The notes: generated from the sequence alone by a model not told the origin. A stretch of DNA of 64,000 nt from Mortierella sp. BCC40632 (GCA_011634665.1 WAEK01000023.1:62001-126000), one strand, 5' to 3'; shown: positions 40,481-52,461, numbered from the stretch's first letter. Numbers and translations: made by a program.

Positions 40481-41038
40481 ATAACAAGCGGTTCAGTCAC
40501 CAATTAAACAATATGACTTGGAGCACGATATTACCTCTCAGTACATTTTCCCAACCTCCAGTTCCTGCTACTTCCTACCGAATGTATCTTTAGTCTGGAG
40601 AAAGAATAATACGATCCACTGTCCTCCACCCATTCCCGCAAGGTAAAAGGTCACTCTCCTATGCAAGTCTGAGAATACTAATCGAATGAGAAACCAATGA
40701 ACATGGTGGTATGACTCCCAGCGTAGAAAACGCATTATCCCCAATGAAACCGGGCGCCAAGAAGGTGAATACTTTCATTTGTAATAACACAGATAGAGTG
40801 TCATCTAGGAGTATCCTTCATTGAAAATTGTAGATTATCGGACTTCAGTGAATGTCTAGGCAACAATCTAGAACTTTCCCCGAGTCCAGTCGCATATCAT
40901 GTAGCATGTCGATATTGCTTCAAAGGACCGTTCCATTGCAGCTAGTCTCTGCCTGAAAGAATCAAGCAACTCCATGATGCGACAAGATACTTTCATGACA
41001 AGCTCCTGGTCGCGTGTAGCAGCCGCGACCGTTGAGGT
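40481..41038. other. Probable degraded upstream part of the Fanzor relic
   Basis: No intact gene. A minus-strand frame from inside the neighbouring repeat continues out to 40868 with protein-like content (ELLDSFRQRLAAMERSFEAI). This suggests old coding sequence on the minus strand, possibly of the relic or of the repeat itself. The second repeat copy lacks this extension. Confidence 0.35.
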
Positions 41039-43409
41039 GAGCCCGTCTGAGTTAACTGTGATCCCCCACTCCTTTTCCAAAGGCCGTTGTACACAAAAAA
41101 AAACCGTCCAGTTATGCACGCTGTTGAGAATAAGCTCCATGGTCCGAGCATGCCAATTGCTTCCATTTGTCGAAGGTTCATCCTTGAATGCCGGAATTGT
41201 CCTCCTTCGAGCGAGTCCAGGAGGCTTGCCAGAAGGCGAGCCAGGCCTCTGAGGTTTGCTCAGGTCTGAGGTGGGGGAGTCTTGGCGAAGGGGTGGCTTT
41301 GCCCAGTCGAGGAATGAACAAAAGGTCGCCACCATTGGGCAATCTGCTTGTTCCTCAATCTGTCCTTTTGGGTACAATGCTCCGACGCGTGCATTTTGGT
41401 AAGTTGAAGAGACTCGCACTGCAGAGAAGAAGAAGAAGAAGAAGAAGAAGAAGAAGAAAGAAATGAAGAAAGAGAAAAAAGAAAAAAAAAAAAAAAGAAT
41501 CCTCTCTCTAATCTGTCTCCATCTATTCCTCAAACACAGAACTCGGAAATCATTCCACAACGCGTCCGAGACTCAAGAGGAGGTCCGGAGAAGAGGAGGT
41601 GCTTAGGTGTCTGCTCATACCCTGAGCCATGCAACCTCTCTCCTCTACTCGTCTACCCTGAAGCTGACTCCATGGTACAGCCTCTCAGCCAACACGTCGA
41701 CCTGGGCCAACCTCGAGTCCTCTGTGGCTCGGTCTGGCTTTTGCTGGTCGGAAAGGTAAGTGCAACAAGGGTGTCCCTTGGGTGTTCCTCGATTTTGGAA
41801 CTTGCCGTGCAAAGGCCGGCAAGGCAGAGGATGCCCCAGCACTAGACAACGGTACCCCAGAGAGAGACCTGGACATCCCCCACTCTCATCTTCATGCGTG
41901 GCGTGGAGAAGCTGGTTTGGGTCGAGCTATCGGACAACCAACCCTGGATGCACTGGACTACTCTCCAGGCTTTGTATCAAGGAAAATGGATCCATCGTGC
42001 CAACCCCTCTACCATAGACCGAGTCTTTGGATATGGAAGTGGACCATTCGCTCTATCCCCGCTGTGTCATTGTCTGGCTGTTTACATGGAGATGGGTCTA
42101 GTATACAAGCTTTCTACCCTATTACTTTGACCGTGCTGGCCATGGTTAAAGATGGAAGTGAGAGCACGTTGTTTTTTCCCCCTCTGCTTACTTCCAGCCT
42201 GGCGTCAAGGAAAATGGATCCATCGCGCCAACCCCTCTACCACAGACAGACTCTGTCTATGGATACGGAAGTGGACCATTCGCTCTATCCCCGCTGTGTC
42301 GGGTCTGGTTGTCAGCATGGAGTGCTCTCGAGCTGTATACAAATTCTACCCTAACACTTTGACCATGGTCTGCATGGTCAAAGATGGATGGGCCCAGTTT
42401 TGTTTTCTCCCCTCTGTTTTCAGTTGTTGGCCAGTGCTTCAGCGGTTCAGAGTCCAGAATACTCCTCAAACAGCCTCTCTACACTCAACATGAAGCAAAT
42501 AGAGTAATAGAAAAGAGCGAGGTGGCCAATGTCCTGTCTCTCTCAACAGTGGGAACCGAGGTCTATGTTAATCCCCACAAGTGTTCGTCATAGTAGACAT
42601 GGCGAGCGTGGATGAGAGAGCTCTATGCCTCGAAGGGAGCTTAATCCCGGTTGCACTCCATTCTGGTTGCTCGCCTTGTTTGTTTCATGGTGAGTTTTTG
42701 GATTAAATCCAGCAGCCCTTTGAAAGGGGTAGGTAGGCTGTTGGTGGCAGCATGGCCTTGCACACCCCGTGGATCAGCAACAACTCAGGTAAAACAGGTA
42801 AAGAGACAGGCCATGCAGATTGGACCTGGGACACCTGAGGTAAGCAAGGATCGTTCTTTTGAGGTTGAAGGTGTGTTGTGTGAAAGAGAGGCTCTGGTTG
42901 TAGGAGACGCGGAGGAGGAACCAGGACCACCAAGAACACAGTGTTCGTATTGTTGCTAGTCTCATGTAGCCCTCTGGGCTGGATGAGTCTTGGCGGCCGA
43001 GCATTCGATTGGTCCTTGGAAGATAGACCTTTGTCCAAGGAGGGACATGGGGAGTTTGTTTTCTCAATCCCATCGAGCTTCAGCTCTTTGGAGGCGATTA
43101 AACAATGAGGGTCTATCCAAGAGGACTGGTCAGGACACCGGCTGCAGAGCTATGGATCAGTCTCTTTGTGGATTGAGACATGGTTCTGTAGCCATTTTCC
43201 CCCTTGTAAGTGACATGCGAATGCTATTCTTTTAGTCTTTGAAGGTGTCTATGAAAGTGGTGTTCCCTTAGTGGCGGAAGCTCACAGATTCTCATTTTGA
43301 TGGTACTTGACTTGCTCCTGTCCTCTTCTGGAGGATGGAGCAAGTTGAATGAAGCAAGAAGGTGGAGGCAAGTTGACATAGTAACCAGTTAATGTCGAGG
43401 TGGGTTCAA
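41039..43409 (+). mobile_element. Inverted-repeat element, copy A (2.37 kb)
   Basis: Near-identical to 58788-61152 in reverse orientation. Identity starts at GAGCCCGTCTGAGTTAACTG and ends at GTCGAGGTGGGTTCAA; the flanks differ beyond these points. The reverse complement of the right end (TGAACCCACCTCGACATTAACTG) resembles the left end (TGAGCCCGTCTGAGTTAACTG), so imperfect terminal inverted repeats of about 21-23 bp are likely. No clear target-site duplication is seen. Inside are an internal tandem duplication, a GAA-repeat microsatellite (41426-41459) and a plus-strand frame at 41782-42354 (MFLDFGTCRAKAGKAEDAPA...). That frame is broken compared with copy B by a 4-bp insertion near 42247. No transposase domain is recognised, so it is probably non-autonomous or decayed. 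Confidence 0.75.
41978..42385 (+). repeat. Internal tandem duplication of about 180 bp in copy A
   Basis: Units at 41978-42155 and 42206-42385 both begin CAAGGAAAATGGATCCATCG and end with a CATGGT(T/C)AAAGATGG block, separated by 50 bp. They are clearly diverged, so the duplication predates the split of copies A and B, which share it. Confidence 0.8.
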
Positions 43410-44128
43410 TACTTGTTTGGAACTCGTAGAACGATAATGATATCAAATAGATATCGTCCTTCAAATCGTAGCGCATCACAAGCAAGGCCGGTATTGCTCA
43501 GTTGTTTGGACTTGTTTGCTAATCTTCAACTTGGTTAAATCGATTCGTTGATGGTGAGTGTCAGCTTCCTAAGAAGGCATCATGCCACCTTGTGGAGAGT
43601 TATACTCATTCAACTGTCAGAAAGCCATCAAGATTGAAGAGAGAAATGTTCTATCACTAGGGTCTACCATTGTCACAATATTCTTGGGCGCATGGTACCA
43701 ATTTTGGACAAGGATGGTCAACTCTCTATCTCGATGGCTGTCGCAACCATTTGAACAAATTAGGTGCAAGTATCTCTGTTCTCCGCTAAAAAATTGCCTT
43801 TGAAGGATATATCCGTTTCTCAAACTTGAGGTGGGTTAAGTGATGTTACGAATGAAAGGTAGGAGGAATCGGTGGGTATATTTCAATGACGTCCCTTTTC
43901 ATTTACCCCCGGCGTTCCATGCTCCCGTCAATCCTGTGGAGTGGTCAACTGTTCGAGTACTGCATCCAGAATTTGACTTTTACTGTCCAAGAGTTTGCTC
44001 CGTTTAAGAGCTGTCTACTTGAGCTCCATGCCTCGTGCCAAGTAGCTATCCGCAACTTTAGGCAATGTCTTTGTCGCTATTTGGCTTGAGCTGAGCTATT
44101 TCTCTACTTTATTTCTTTGGCGGTACCC

Positions 44129-44169
<41 letters not shown>

Positions 44170-44428
44170 CCTCAAGGAAATTCAGGGCAACTTCAATGAG
44201 ATCAAAGGACTTCGATTTCGTACTCCCATGACAAAATTGTTCTAATGAGTTGTAATCACATTGGTGGGTCACTCTGACTCCAAACAGATCAGACTTCCAG
44301 GGCTCAAAGAATGCATCTCAATAAATGAGCCTGGGGGGTTTTTTTTGCGCCCTTTGATCGATTGATGTATAGTGATACTATACTTTTCATGTGAAAAAAA
44401 AACAGACGGTCTGTTTCTCTGTAATTTA
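43410..44428. other. Gene-free flank with possible further transposon relics
   Basis: The plus strand reads protein-like in short segments between stops: LYLDGCRNHLNKLGASISVL near 43715-43790, and a Pro-rich segment with PVNPVEWSTVRVLHPEF near 43920-43975. A motif CTTGAGGTGGGTTAAG at 43825-43840 resembles the repeat terminus. A poly-T run occupies about 44135-44164. These look like remains of old mobile-element coding sequence but I cannot name the family. Confidence 0.3.
44135..44164. repeat. Long poly-T tract
   Basis: Uninterrupted run of about 30 T in the gene-free flank of copy A. Could be the poly-A tail of a minus-strand retroposed sequence or simple slippage. Confidence 0.6.
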
Positions 44429-47400
44429 TTAGGCAAAGGTTGTTCTGGATGAAGGTTGAGGAGAGGTAGGCGCTGTTGTTTCTGCTGGCGAAGTCTGACC
44501 CGAAGTATTGGGACTGGACTCTTGAGTAGAAGAAATCAATGGACTATTACTGTTGTTGGCCACAAAATCAAATTGGGGTTCAATCTCAAAGTCGTCTAGA
44601 GATAGTTCTTGGAAATGCATCCCATACTGAACAAAATGAGTCTTGATCGACTCGGGTGGTGAAGGAGGCGTCAGCAAAACTGTTGTCAATCTAAGATGAC
44701 GGAGATTGGAGAGGGACCGATCAAATGGGATTAGTATTAGAGGATCGTCTCGAACTTTGCTCACGACAAAATGGTGAATTTTTTTTCCCCCTTACCCCGA
44801 TTGTCCATTCAAGAACTGTTTAAAGTACTTGTGATAGACTCTCTTCAGATCAGACACGCCAACTTTGTAAAGGTATTGGTGGCTCTCTGTCAAGGTCTCC
44901 ATCGATTTGTAGCCCTAAATCCACGGATTAGAAGAAGAGAGAATGGAAAAGAGTCAGTTTTTTCTGAATGACAGACCGCGATATCTGTTATAACCCCCCA
45001 CCCCCTACCTCCGTCAACCTCCATGTAGATCGGCAAGATAGCTTACCATGATAGCACCACGAAGTATCCAGGAAAGAACACCTCCAGCGGTAGCGCGCTC
45101 CATACATGTTTGGTAGACTCGTGTCGCTTGAGCAGTCTCCATCTCAAACTGACCTCCCACGACTGAATCCCAATCCGTCTCCATTGTTCGAATAATATCC
45201 AAGAATGCATCGTACGCCTTGATAGGGTCTGTCGCAACCCGAACCTCAAAAGCCATCTATTGTGTTAAAAAGTAAATAGGAAAGCACCAGAGTTAGATTT
45301 GAAGAGAGGAGAACAAGAAAAAAATATACAAAAAGAGCTAAAAAGGAGGGAAAGGAGGGGTACAATACCTGACCAGTCCAATGATATACACTAAGAGATG
45401 CATCATAAGCATATCCGTTTCCACGAACAGCTGAGTACAGAGGTCCTTCACTCCTTGATAAAATATCGCAGAGCAACAGTGTGGCATAGTGATCCAAAAA
45501 GTTCTCCTCAGTTGCCAACTCTGGATTATAAATGATATCGCAAGGCACAATCGAAACCAAATAAGAGGACGTGATCGATTTCAGAGGGATGAGTGCACAA
45601 CTGGGACTCTTTGAGCCTGTGCTGGATGGGGCGAGAGGCTTGTAAGGTGATCGCGGGAAAGGGAAAGTCTCCAGGCTCGTCGGGTCAGAGGGAATCAGTG
45701 CTGAGATCTTGGTTGTCAAAGCCTCGCCTTCACTCAGGGTCAAATTTGACGCCTTGATGGTCGTCTCTACCTCATCTCTCAAGATCCTGATATGAGGTTG
45801 ATCTTGCTGTTGGTGGAATGATTCGGATGGCTTTCTTTTCCTCGACTTATTGGCCATAGCCGCAACTGACATCGTCAATCCTGAGGATGCCTGGTAGAGA
45901 GCAAATTCTTGATCCCACACATCCGCTAACAACTGGACAGGGTCCTTGGATTCATTAGGACTGGAACCAAATCCAATGGGCACACCTACTTGACCAAATC
46001 CAACTGTAGGTCTGCTTCCATTTCTCTTGGACGATTGGATCACTTCTGAAATAGATTGAAGCAAAGAATGTTTGATCCGCTCAAGGCGTGAGAGGATCTT
46101 GGGCGCTTGACCTGACTTTTGTTTCAACTCTTGGATAACCTTTCTCAGGAAAGGTTCTTGGCGGAACACAGAGATGGCCATATCATTGCCCCAGACAGTC
46201 GTGGGAGCCTCCAGCTGTGCAGGGTCAAGGCTCTTCTTGGCATTGGGATCCGATTTGCGACAGTACTTTGTCGAAAGCTCAAAGTCTCGAACGGGTGTCG
46301 TCATACGTGTGCTGACCATAGACAACATGTCTGCTCCATCACGCTTCAGTTCTGTGATTTGTGCAAGCAAGATCTTGGCTACAGTCAAGACACGTTCCTC
46401 TGTAAACTCGGCAAACATAAACACGCGGAGCATAAGCTGACACTGTTCTTTGAACTTTGAACGCTCTGCCGAACAAGCAAGGACAAAAAGCTCAGAGAGC
46501 CACGAGCATGCAAAAATGTCGTTTCCAAATCCAATGGCTGCCTCGTGAGAGACCAAGGTGTTGGAGACCAAGGTCACCACTTCCTGATAATCCAGAGATT
46601 CGAACACGATTTCCTCCGACCCCTCTGGGCCAGCATACTTTGGGATTGAGCAGGCTGACTGAAAAATTAGCTCTTGGAAAAGGACTAGATAAGGTCGGAG
46701 ATCCTCGCTGAGATGAGTAAGTGGCAGACACAGTTTTACATGTGTAAAAAAGGTGTTTGTCTCCACAAGTTGGATGACCCTGAACGGCTTCGAACCCTTG
46801 TTCCCGTCGTTGGAAACCGTCACATAGCTCTCTGTTAATGGGATCGTAGGAACCTTGGATGCGTCGGGGATGGGTGGCATTGAGGCCATAACCTCTGTCG
46901 ACAAGTTGACCTTGTTTGCATCTACAGCTTCTGATACAATGGCTGCTTGTTTGGCCAACCCTTCTGTTCCAAGTTCCTGTACGATTGTCTGTTGTTTCTC
47001 TGCAACAGAGGCGTTAAGTGTCTTTCCTAGCTTGGAGTCGGGAATCATCAACACCTCAACTATCGAGGGTTCAAAGAGCCATTTGCGGGCCAAATCCTTC
47101 CAGTACTGAGGCTCCATTGTCTCCAGCTCATCAATGATATCAAAGATACTGGACCGGGTTCCAATAGCAGCAGGCTTGGACTTATCCTTTTCGAGATAGG
47201 CGTAGGCGAGGATATCTGGGACAAGATAAGATGTGGCTGCCTCATGTGGATCGTCTTCAATTGACTCGTTGATTTTGGTCCGATGTCGGGCAATAACTCG
47301 GGTCATCTCCATTGGATCAGACAGTCCATTATTGATGAAATCCTCCAAGACTCTGAGAACCCTTCCATGGTAAAATTCGGGCTCGAATAGATCTTGGGAC

Positions 47401-48977
47401 TCACTGACATCGTCCTTTTTACTATTCTCTTCGGTGTGTTCTTCCTCGCCATCATCGTCTTCATCGTCCTCTTCATCTTCATCTTCATCCTCGTCCTCGT
47501 CCTCGTCCTCATCCTCGTCATGACTTTCATCCTGGTCCTCATCTTCGTCATGCTCACCGTTTGCACTCTTTCCATGAGAACGAAGCGGCACGCCGGAAAA
47601 CAAAAGGATAAGAGACGTGTCCATACATCCCTTCACTTCAAAATCGACCTGACTTGCGAGAGGGGTCCGTCGATCGACAAAGGCTTGAGAAAATGGAGAA
47701 GCTGATGTTTCGTGCAAGAATCTGAACAGGATGTCAAGAGCGACCATGGTCTTCAGCTCATAAGTATTAGGACCTAACCATCCATATCCGATCGATCCAA
47801 CATCTTCATCGGATGAAGGAAAGCGAATTGTTCTCGAGGTCAGCTTGGTATCCTTGTTCATGATTGGGGCATCTCCGCGTCCTTTTGAAAGATCCATTTC
47901 CTGGATGATATCGAATCCTTGGTTGGTGTCTGAATCGACGAGGATATGTTGTTGGACAATAGTGTCGAAGATTCGTTCTGGTTGAAGATCGTCGCCAGTG
48001 ACGACGATCATCATGTTCGATGGTTGGTAAAACTTTGAGTGGTAGTTGCGGATATCCTGGTTGGTCATCTTTGGGATCTCTGGGGTCAGTCCTCCGCACT
48101 CGTGATAATATGTTTGTGTTTCGGGATAAAGTAACCGACGAAGCCCTAGGTCCAACTTTTTGTGTGGATTATTCAAATGGTCCCTGTGTTAGTTCCTGAA
48201 TATGGAGAACTATACTCTAGTCCTTGGTGACTGTCAGACGTCTTTGATGTGTGCTAGCACAAACGATCTCTCTTACCAGATCGGCTTCCGAGTTTTCTCT
48301 AGAGGCCATTTCTGAGAACACTACTCCTTGCTGTTTGCCTTCACCGTCAACATGGTACACTTCTGTGACATACTGGTCATCCCGCAGTGTAGGGTGTAGT
48401 ACGTGATCTAAAAACACTGGCAGGATCTCTGCCATTCCATCTCTTCCGGCTGTTGCAATAGTGTATCCCGTATGGTCTTCAGTCTATTCAGTTACATCGA
48501 TTAGAGTCATTCTTAGCTAAAGGTTTATGAGGTTTGGATAGACAAGAACTAGTTGCTAAATCACATGCAATGTATGGCAAGGGTTCCCTTACTGTATAGG
48601 CATTGGTTCCAGTGGAGAGACATCTGTTGGCGAGCGAATCCAGGTATCCTCGGTCTGGATAGTTTTTTGATCCACAAAAGACCACTAGCATGTTCATATT
48701 TGAAGGATTTTGAGATTAGCTTTTTGATCCAAGACTCACAAGAGAAACACACTCTGAGAGCCGAGACAGAAGACGACCTACAGTGTTCTAATGTGTGGGG
48801 GAGGCCACGAGAGTCTTTGGTGACAGTGGGCACGATAATGGTGGCTGTAGCCTGCGGACCGGGTATGGAGACAAAGACGAAGCGCATGCTTGTTGCTTTG
48901 TGGCGGTAGACTGTGATAGGGGTAGGTTGGCTGGGCCCTGGAAGGGACACCTCGGATTCCAACTGAAAGTGGTTCAT
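44429..48977 (-). CDS. M16C-family zinc metalloprotease (yeast Yol098c / S. pombe C3H1.02c type)
   Basis: Seven exons: 48977-48782, 48684-48593, 48483-48277, 48155-45369, 45256-45047, 44914-44796, 44759-44429 (1313 aa, longer than the about 1040 of the yeast relatives). The inverted zinc motif HTLEH lies at residues about 61-65, completed across the first intron as HTLEHLVFCGSKNYPDRGYLD. Downstream are AYT...GRDGMAEILPVFLDHVLHPTL, EVYHVDGEGKQQGVVFSEM (the third zinc ligand Glu lies in this part) and ETQTYYHECGGLTPEIPKMT. An Asp/Glu-rich insertion (about 45 residues, DNA 47450-47560) and a Thr/Ser/Pro-rich C-terminal tail add length. The acceptor of exon 4 is AAAAG before TTGGAC, chosen because it is the only one keeping frame and domain spacing. 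The physiological substrate of this family is poorly known. Confidence 0.9.
47450..47562. repeat. Asp/Glu codon repeat inside the M16C gene
   Basis: GAT/GAC/GAG-type trinucleotide repeat (seen as ATC/CTC on the plus strand) coding an acidic run of alternating Asp and Glu, in frame with the protease. Confidence 0.75.
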
Positions 48978-49250
48978 GACTGATCTGAGTTGTTTGTACG
49001 ATGAAGTAGAGGGGAGGAAACTGGGGTAGAAAAGAAAAAAGAAAAAAAAAAAAAAAGAAAGAGAAAAAGAAAAAGAAGAGCTAGCGAATCTGATGTTGAT
49101 CCTGATCCTGATCTAGATCCTGATCTAGCGTCTTCAGGTGAGAATGAGCAAGACCGCAGCAATGTAAAGATTCGCTGGGCGGGATTAGAAAATTTTCTTG
49201 GTCTAGCCAAGCCAGAAAAAAAAAAAAGGTTTATTGTGCAAGCACGGGCA

Positions 49251-50502
49251 CTACTGGAATTGAGTAGACTTTTCGCCCACAGGGTAGAACCGAAGAGCGG
49301 CAGTGGAGTTTGTGGTGCCCAAGACTACTTGGCCTGGGCCTGATCCGCGTCTACCATGCTTTGATGCCTTCTTTTCAATATCAAACACTACCTCGCTTCC
49401 TTCTACAGTGGCACTTGCATTGCTCGTGTCGACATCAAACTGTCCCAAATAATCTTCCGTCAAATTGAAATTGATTGATGCGTTCGTTGTGAAAGCAGAT
49501 CCTTTGAAGAACTGATATTTCGGTGGCATGATTGAAGAGATAATATTGCTGTTGGAGGTCTTTGTGTTCACGTCCAATGGCTGACCCGACTGCGATGCAT
49601 CCATATTGAACTCGATTCTAGAGTTTGACGTTGAAATGTTCGCATATGAGCCTTTGGCTGATGGTCCTAAGAGGGAGCCAATGATCACCTTGCCATTTTT
49701 AGTTGTACTGTCCATCCTAATTCCTTGTGAAGCTGACCCTGCGTCAACATGAAGGTTGATCTGAGCATTGGATGTCTTTGTTGTTACTGTAGACTGACGT
49801 CCATCCCGTGCTTCAAGGACTTTGATCTTGGCAAAAATGGAAGCATTCTGAGTGATAAGTTCGATATGACCAGCTTCAAAGGACCCTGCAATGTTTGCAT
49901 TGGATGTCCGGAGTTCGATTATATCCGCTCGGATGGTTTGGATGGCAATGGCCGAGTTGGTAAAGTCAGATTTAACGCTAGCCCAGATGAGTCCGTCGAG
50001 CTCCTCTCCTGAGAGAGAAGTATTTGGTGCCTCGAGCCTGAGATTGCCCATATATTCAGTTGAGTGTGGGATTTGGATGGTGGTTTCATGATAGATGTTG
50101 AAACTACCCATCCTTGACGGACCCTAGAATCATCATTGCATGTTAGTCTATGATGTGGACAAAGGCCGTTCAAAGATATCGAAATCTGCGAACATCGAGA
50201 GAAAGGTGAGGAGAATAAGGGTGTCTCACCTCGATGATAAATGTCAAGGTCTTGTTTTCAAACTTGGGAATAACAGTGACATCGTTCTTTTCACTTTCTC
50301 TGTGGACCCAAATCCGGGTGGAGACCATGGCAAGTCCTGAGGTGTCGTCTGTGCCATGGATTATCCGGATCTTGCCCTGGACCTTACGTTGAGTCTGGAT
50401 TACCAAGTTCGGAAACTCTGCAGGGTTGAAGGTCGTATCATCGTTGGGGACTCGGATGGCGATACTTGGCTGATGAAGGAGGTTGTATAAGGTTGAAAAC
50501 AT
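49251..50502 (-). CDS. Beta-repeat adhesin-like protein (DUF4097-type), function unknown
   Basis: Two exons: 50502-50230 and 50123-49251 (381 aa). The N-terminal third is unremarkable beta-rich sequence. The rest carries a recurring short motif with the core T-S-N-A/S-x-I: RTSNANI, KTSNAQI, STSNSRI, KTSNSNI, TTNASI, DTSNASA, spaced about 25-45 residues apart. Such spacing with alternating hydrophobic residues points to a right-handed beta-helix or stacked beta-sheet, as in the putative adhesin domain DUF4097. There is no signal peptide or membrane helix, so an intracellular or peripheral location is likely. I do not recognise an enzyme motif. The family assignment is an inference from the repeats. 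Confidence 0.7.
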
Positions 50503-51061
50503 GATGATTGGTGTCTTTTTGGGAGTCTCGATAGTACTATGCTGGTGCTGAATGTGGTTCCTGTGTTCGTAAATAAGTCGGCTCTTTGTTCCTGACTTTG
50601 TTTCTTGTCCTCGGTTATTATTCTTGTCCTTGAATGAAGACGAGTGTTTGCAGAGTAGAGTTGTTCTGTGGAATAGGCGAGGTATGAGCGAAGGGGGTGA
50701 GAGTGCGTGCGGAAAAAAGAAAAACTAAGGCGGGGACAAATGACAAATGACTCGTCCCTCCCTTTTATCCAGTCCAAATGCCAAGACCTTGGCTTCAGAG
50801 CCACTGGAGCTTCGACCCAAGCCAAGACCTCCTCAAACCCTTCTTTTTTTGACATTGCTTCGCTTCGCGCAGAGTTTCTTTACACGGCAGCATTTTTTTT
50901 TTTTTTTTTTTATCTACAAACATACAAATGTCATAGGTTGCAGAAGCTGATCAACAGCTTAATTTACACATCCTCTAGCCCTCGCAATGAACATCTACTT
51001 CACACACTGCGTCTGAGTATAGAAATGAGATGGTCGAAAGTATATTACATTGGTTTGATTG
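50503..51061. other. Intergenic: promoter of the adhesin-like gene and 3' flank of HIS5
   Basis: 559 bp with a poly-T tract at 50893-50911. It holds the upstream region of the adhesin-like gene (minus direction) and the HIS5 3' flank. No TATA box stands out and no gene is present. Confidence 0.55.
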
Positions 51062-52461
51062 TTATGAAGAAAGATGCTCTGTCAAAAGCTTGATCACAAC
51101 GTCATTCTCCTCAGGAGTGCCGACCGTGATGCGGAGGCATCCTTCACAGCCCATTTCGGTGCCTCGGAAACGCACAACCAGTCCCTGTTGTCTGGCCAAA
51201 CCCGTGTACAAGTTGAAGGCACGCTCGTTCGAGGGCTTGCCATGGGCCTTGTCCAAAACTTCGACCAACACAAAATTGGCATCATTCGTGCCAAGAACAC
51301 GCCCCAATGCTGGGATTGACTTGAATGCCTCGAGCAAGCGCGAACGCTCTTGCTTCATTGCAATGATGTTCTTCTTAAAGACCTCAAGGGCCTTGGGCTG
51401 CAAAGCATCCTGAACAACTTTGGATGTTGTGCTTGCGATATTGTAAGGTGCCTTGGTGGCGTTCATGTACTTTGCAATATCTGGCTGCGTAATCGCCACA
51501 CCCAACCTAAACACAATGAAAGAGATTGAAGCCTGATCAGTATGGTACTATAGGCATGCTCTGGAGTATTGACAGGACAATAGGTATAGCGATCAATCTC
51601 TTACCTGACACCAGCAAGTCCAAAGCTTTTGCTCATGGTTTGCATCACAATCAGGTTAGGATATTCGGTCACCCAGGTAGCGGTCGAGCCCTCCTTTTCC
51701 GCATCAATAAAGTCAACATAGGCCTCGTCGACAGCAACAACACCCTTATAGTTGGGAAGGTTGAGGACACGGCGGATACTCTCGTGTGACAGTGCTGCTC
51801 CTGTTGGGTTGCCTGGGCTGCAGAGGAAGATCACTTTAATGTTAGGGTGCGCCTCAACCTGCTTCTCGATCTAGAGTCAAAAAGTTGGTACCCAAAAAGT
51901 AGAAGGATAGAGCACACATAATGAGTCAGAAGACCTCAAGGCTCCGAACAAAAAAAGAGAGTCAAAGACGATCAAGCATTGGATGGCTGCTGCACGAATC
52001 GATACCTCGTCAACATTCAACTGGAACTGGCCATCATCCAGCGTAAGGTTTGCTTTGTGGACTTGAACATCATTGATCTGAGCACAGACAGAGTACATGC
52101 CATAGGTAGGGGGAGTGATCAGGATAGCATCCTTTCCAGGAACGCAAAAGACTCTGAAAATCATATCAATGACTTCATCGCTGCCCACGCCCAGGAAAAA
52201 GTGCTCGGGACCACCAGAGAGGCCTCTAAACTTGGCGAACAAGTTCTTGAGATCGGCCTGGTGGGGATCTGGGTATCGGTTGATGTCAAGACCCGAGCTT
52301 GCGACAGCAGATTCAGAGGCTAGATCGAGCGAGGGACCAAAGGCATTTTCGTTGGCGTCAAGCAAGATACCCGAGGAGTAGTCGTCGCGCGCACAGCGGT
52401 AAGGCTTCAGCGACAGAATGTTGGGCCTAATGACATCCTCGAGAACAAAAGGGGAAGGCAT
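51062..52461 (-). CDS. HIS5: Histidinol-phosphate aminotransferase
   Basis: Three exons: 52461-52006, 51870-51605, 51506-51062 (388 aa; the yeast enzyme is 385). Pyridoxal-phosphate enzyme of histidine biosynthesis: imidazole-acetol phosphate plus glutamate gives histidinol phosphate plus 2-oxoglutarate, in the cytosol. Seen: LLDANENAFGPS at the substrate-binding N-terminus; INRYPDPHQ; FLGVGSDEVIDM; TPPTYGMYSV; IFLCSPGNPTGA; VDEAYVDF; the PLP lysine in MQTMSKSFGLAGVRLG; and the C-terminal VRFRGTEMGCEGCLRITVG. Start chosen at the first in-frame ATG. It shares a 588-bp head-to-head intergenic region with the dehydrogenase gene. Confidence 0.96.

Noticed and set aside
42651..42959. 102-codon frame in repeat copy A
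   Set aside because: Lacks a sound start and is interrupted by a 1-bp indel in copy B; not supported as a gene.
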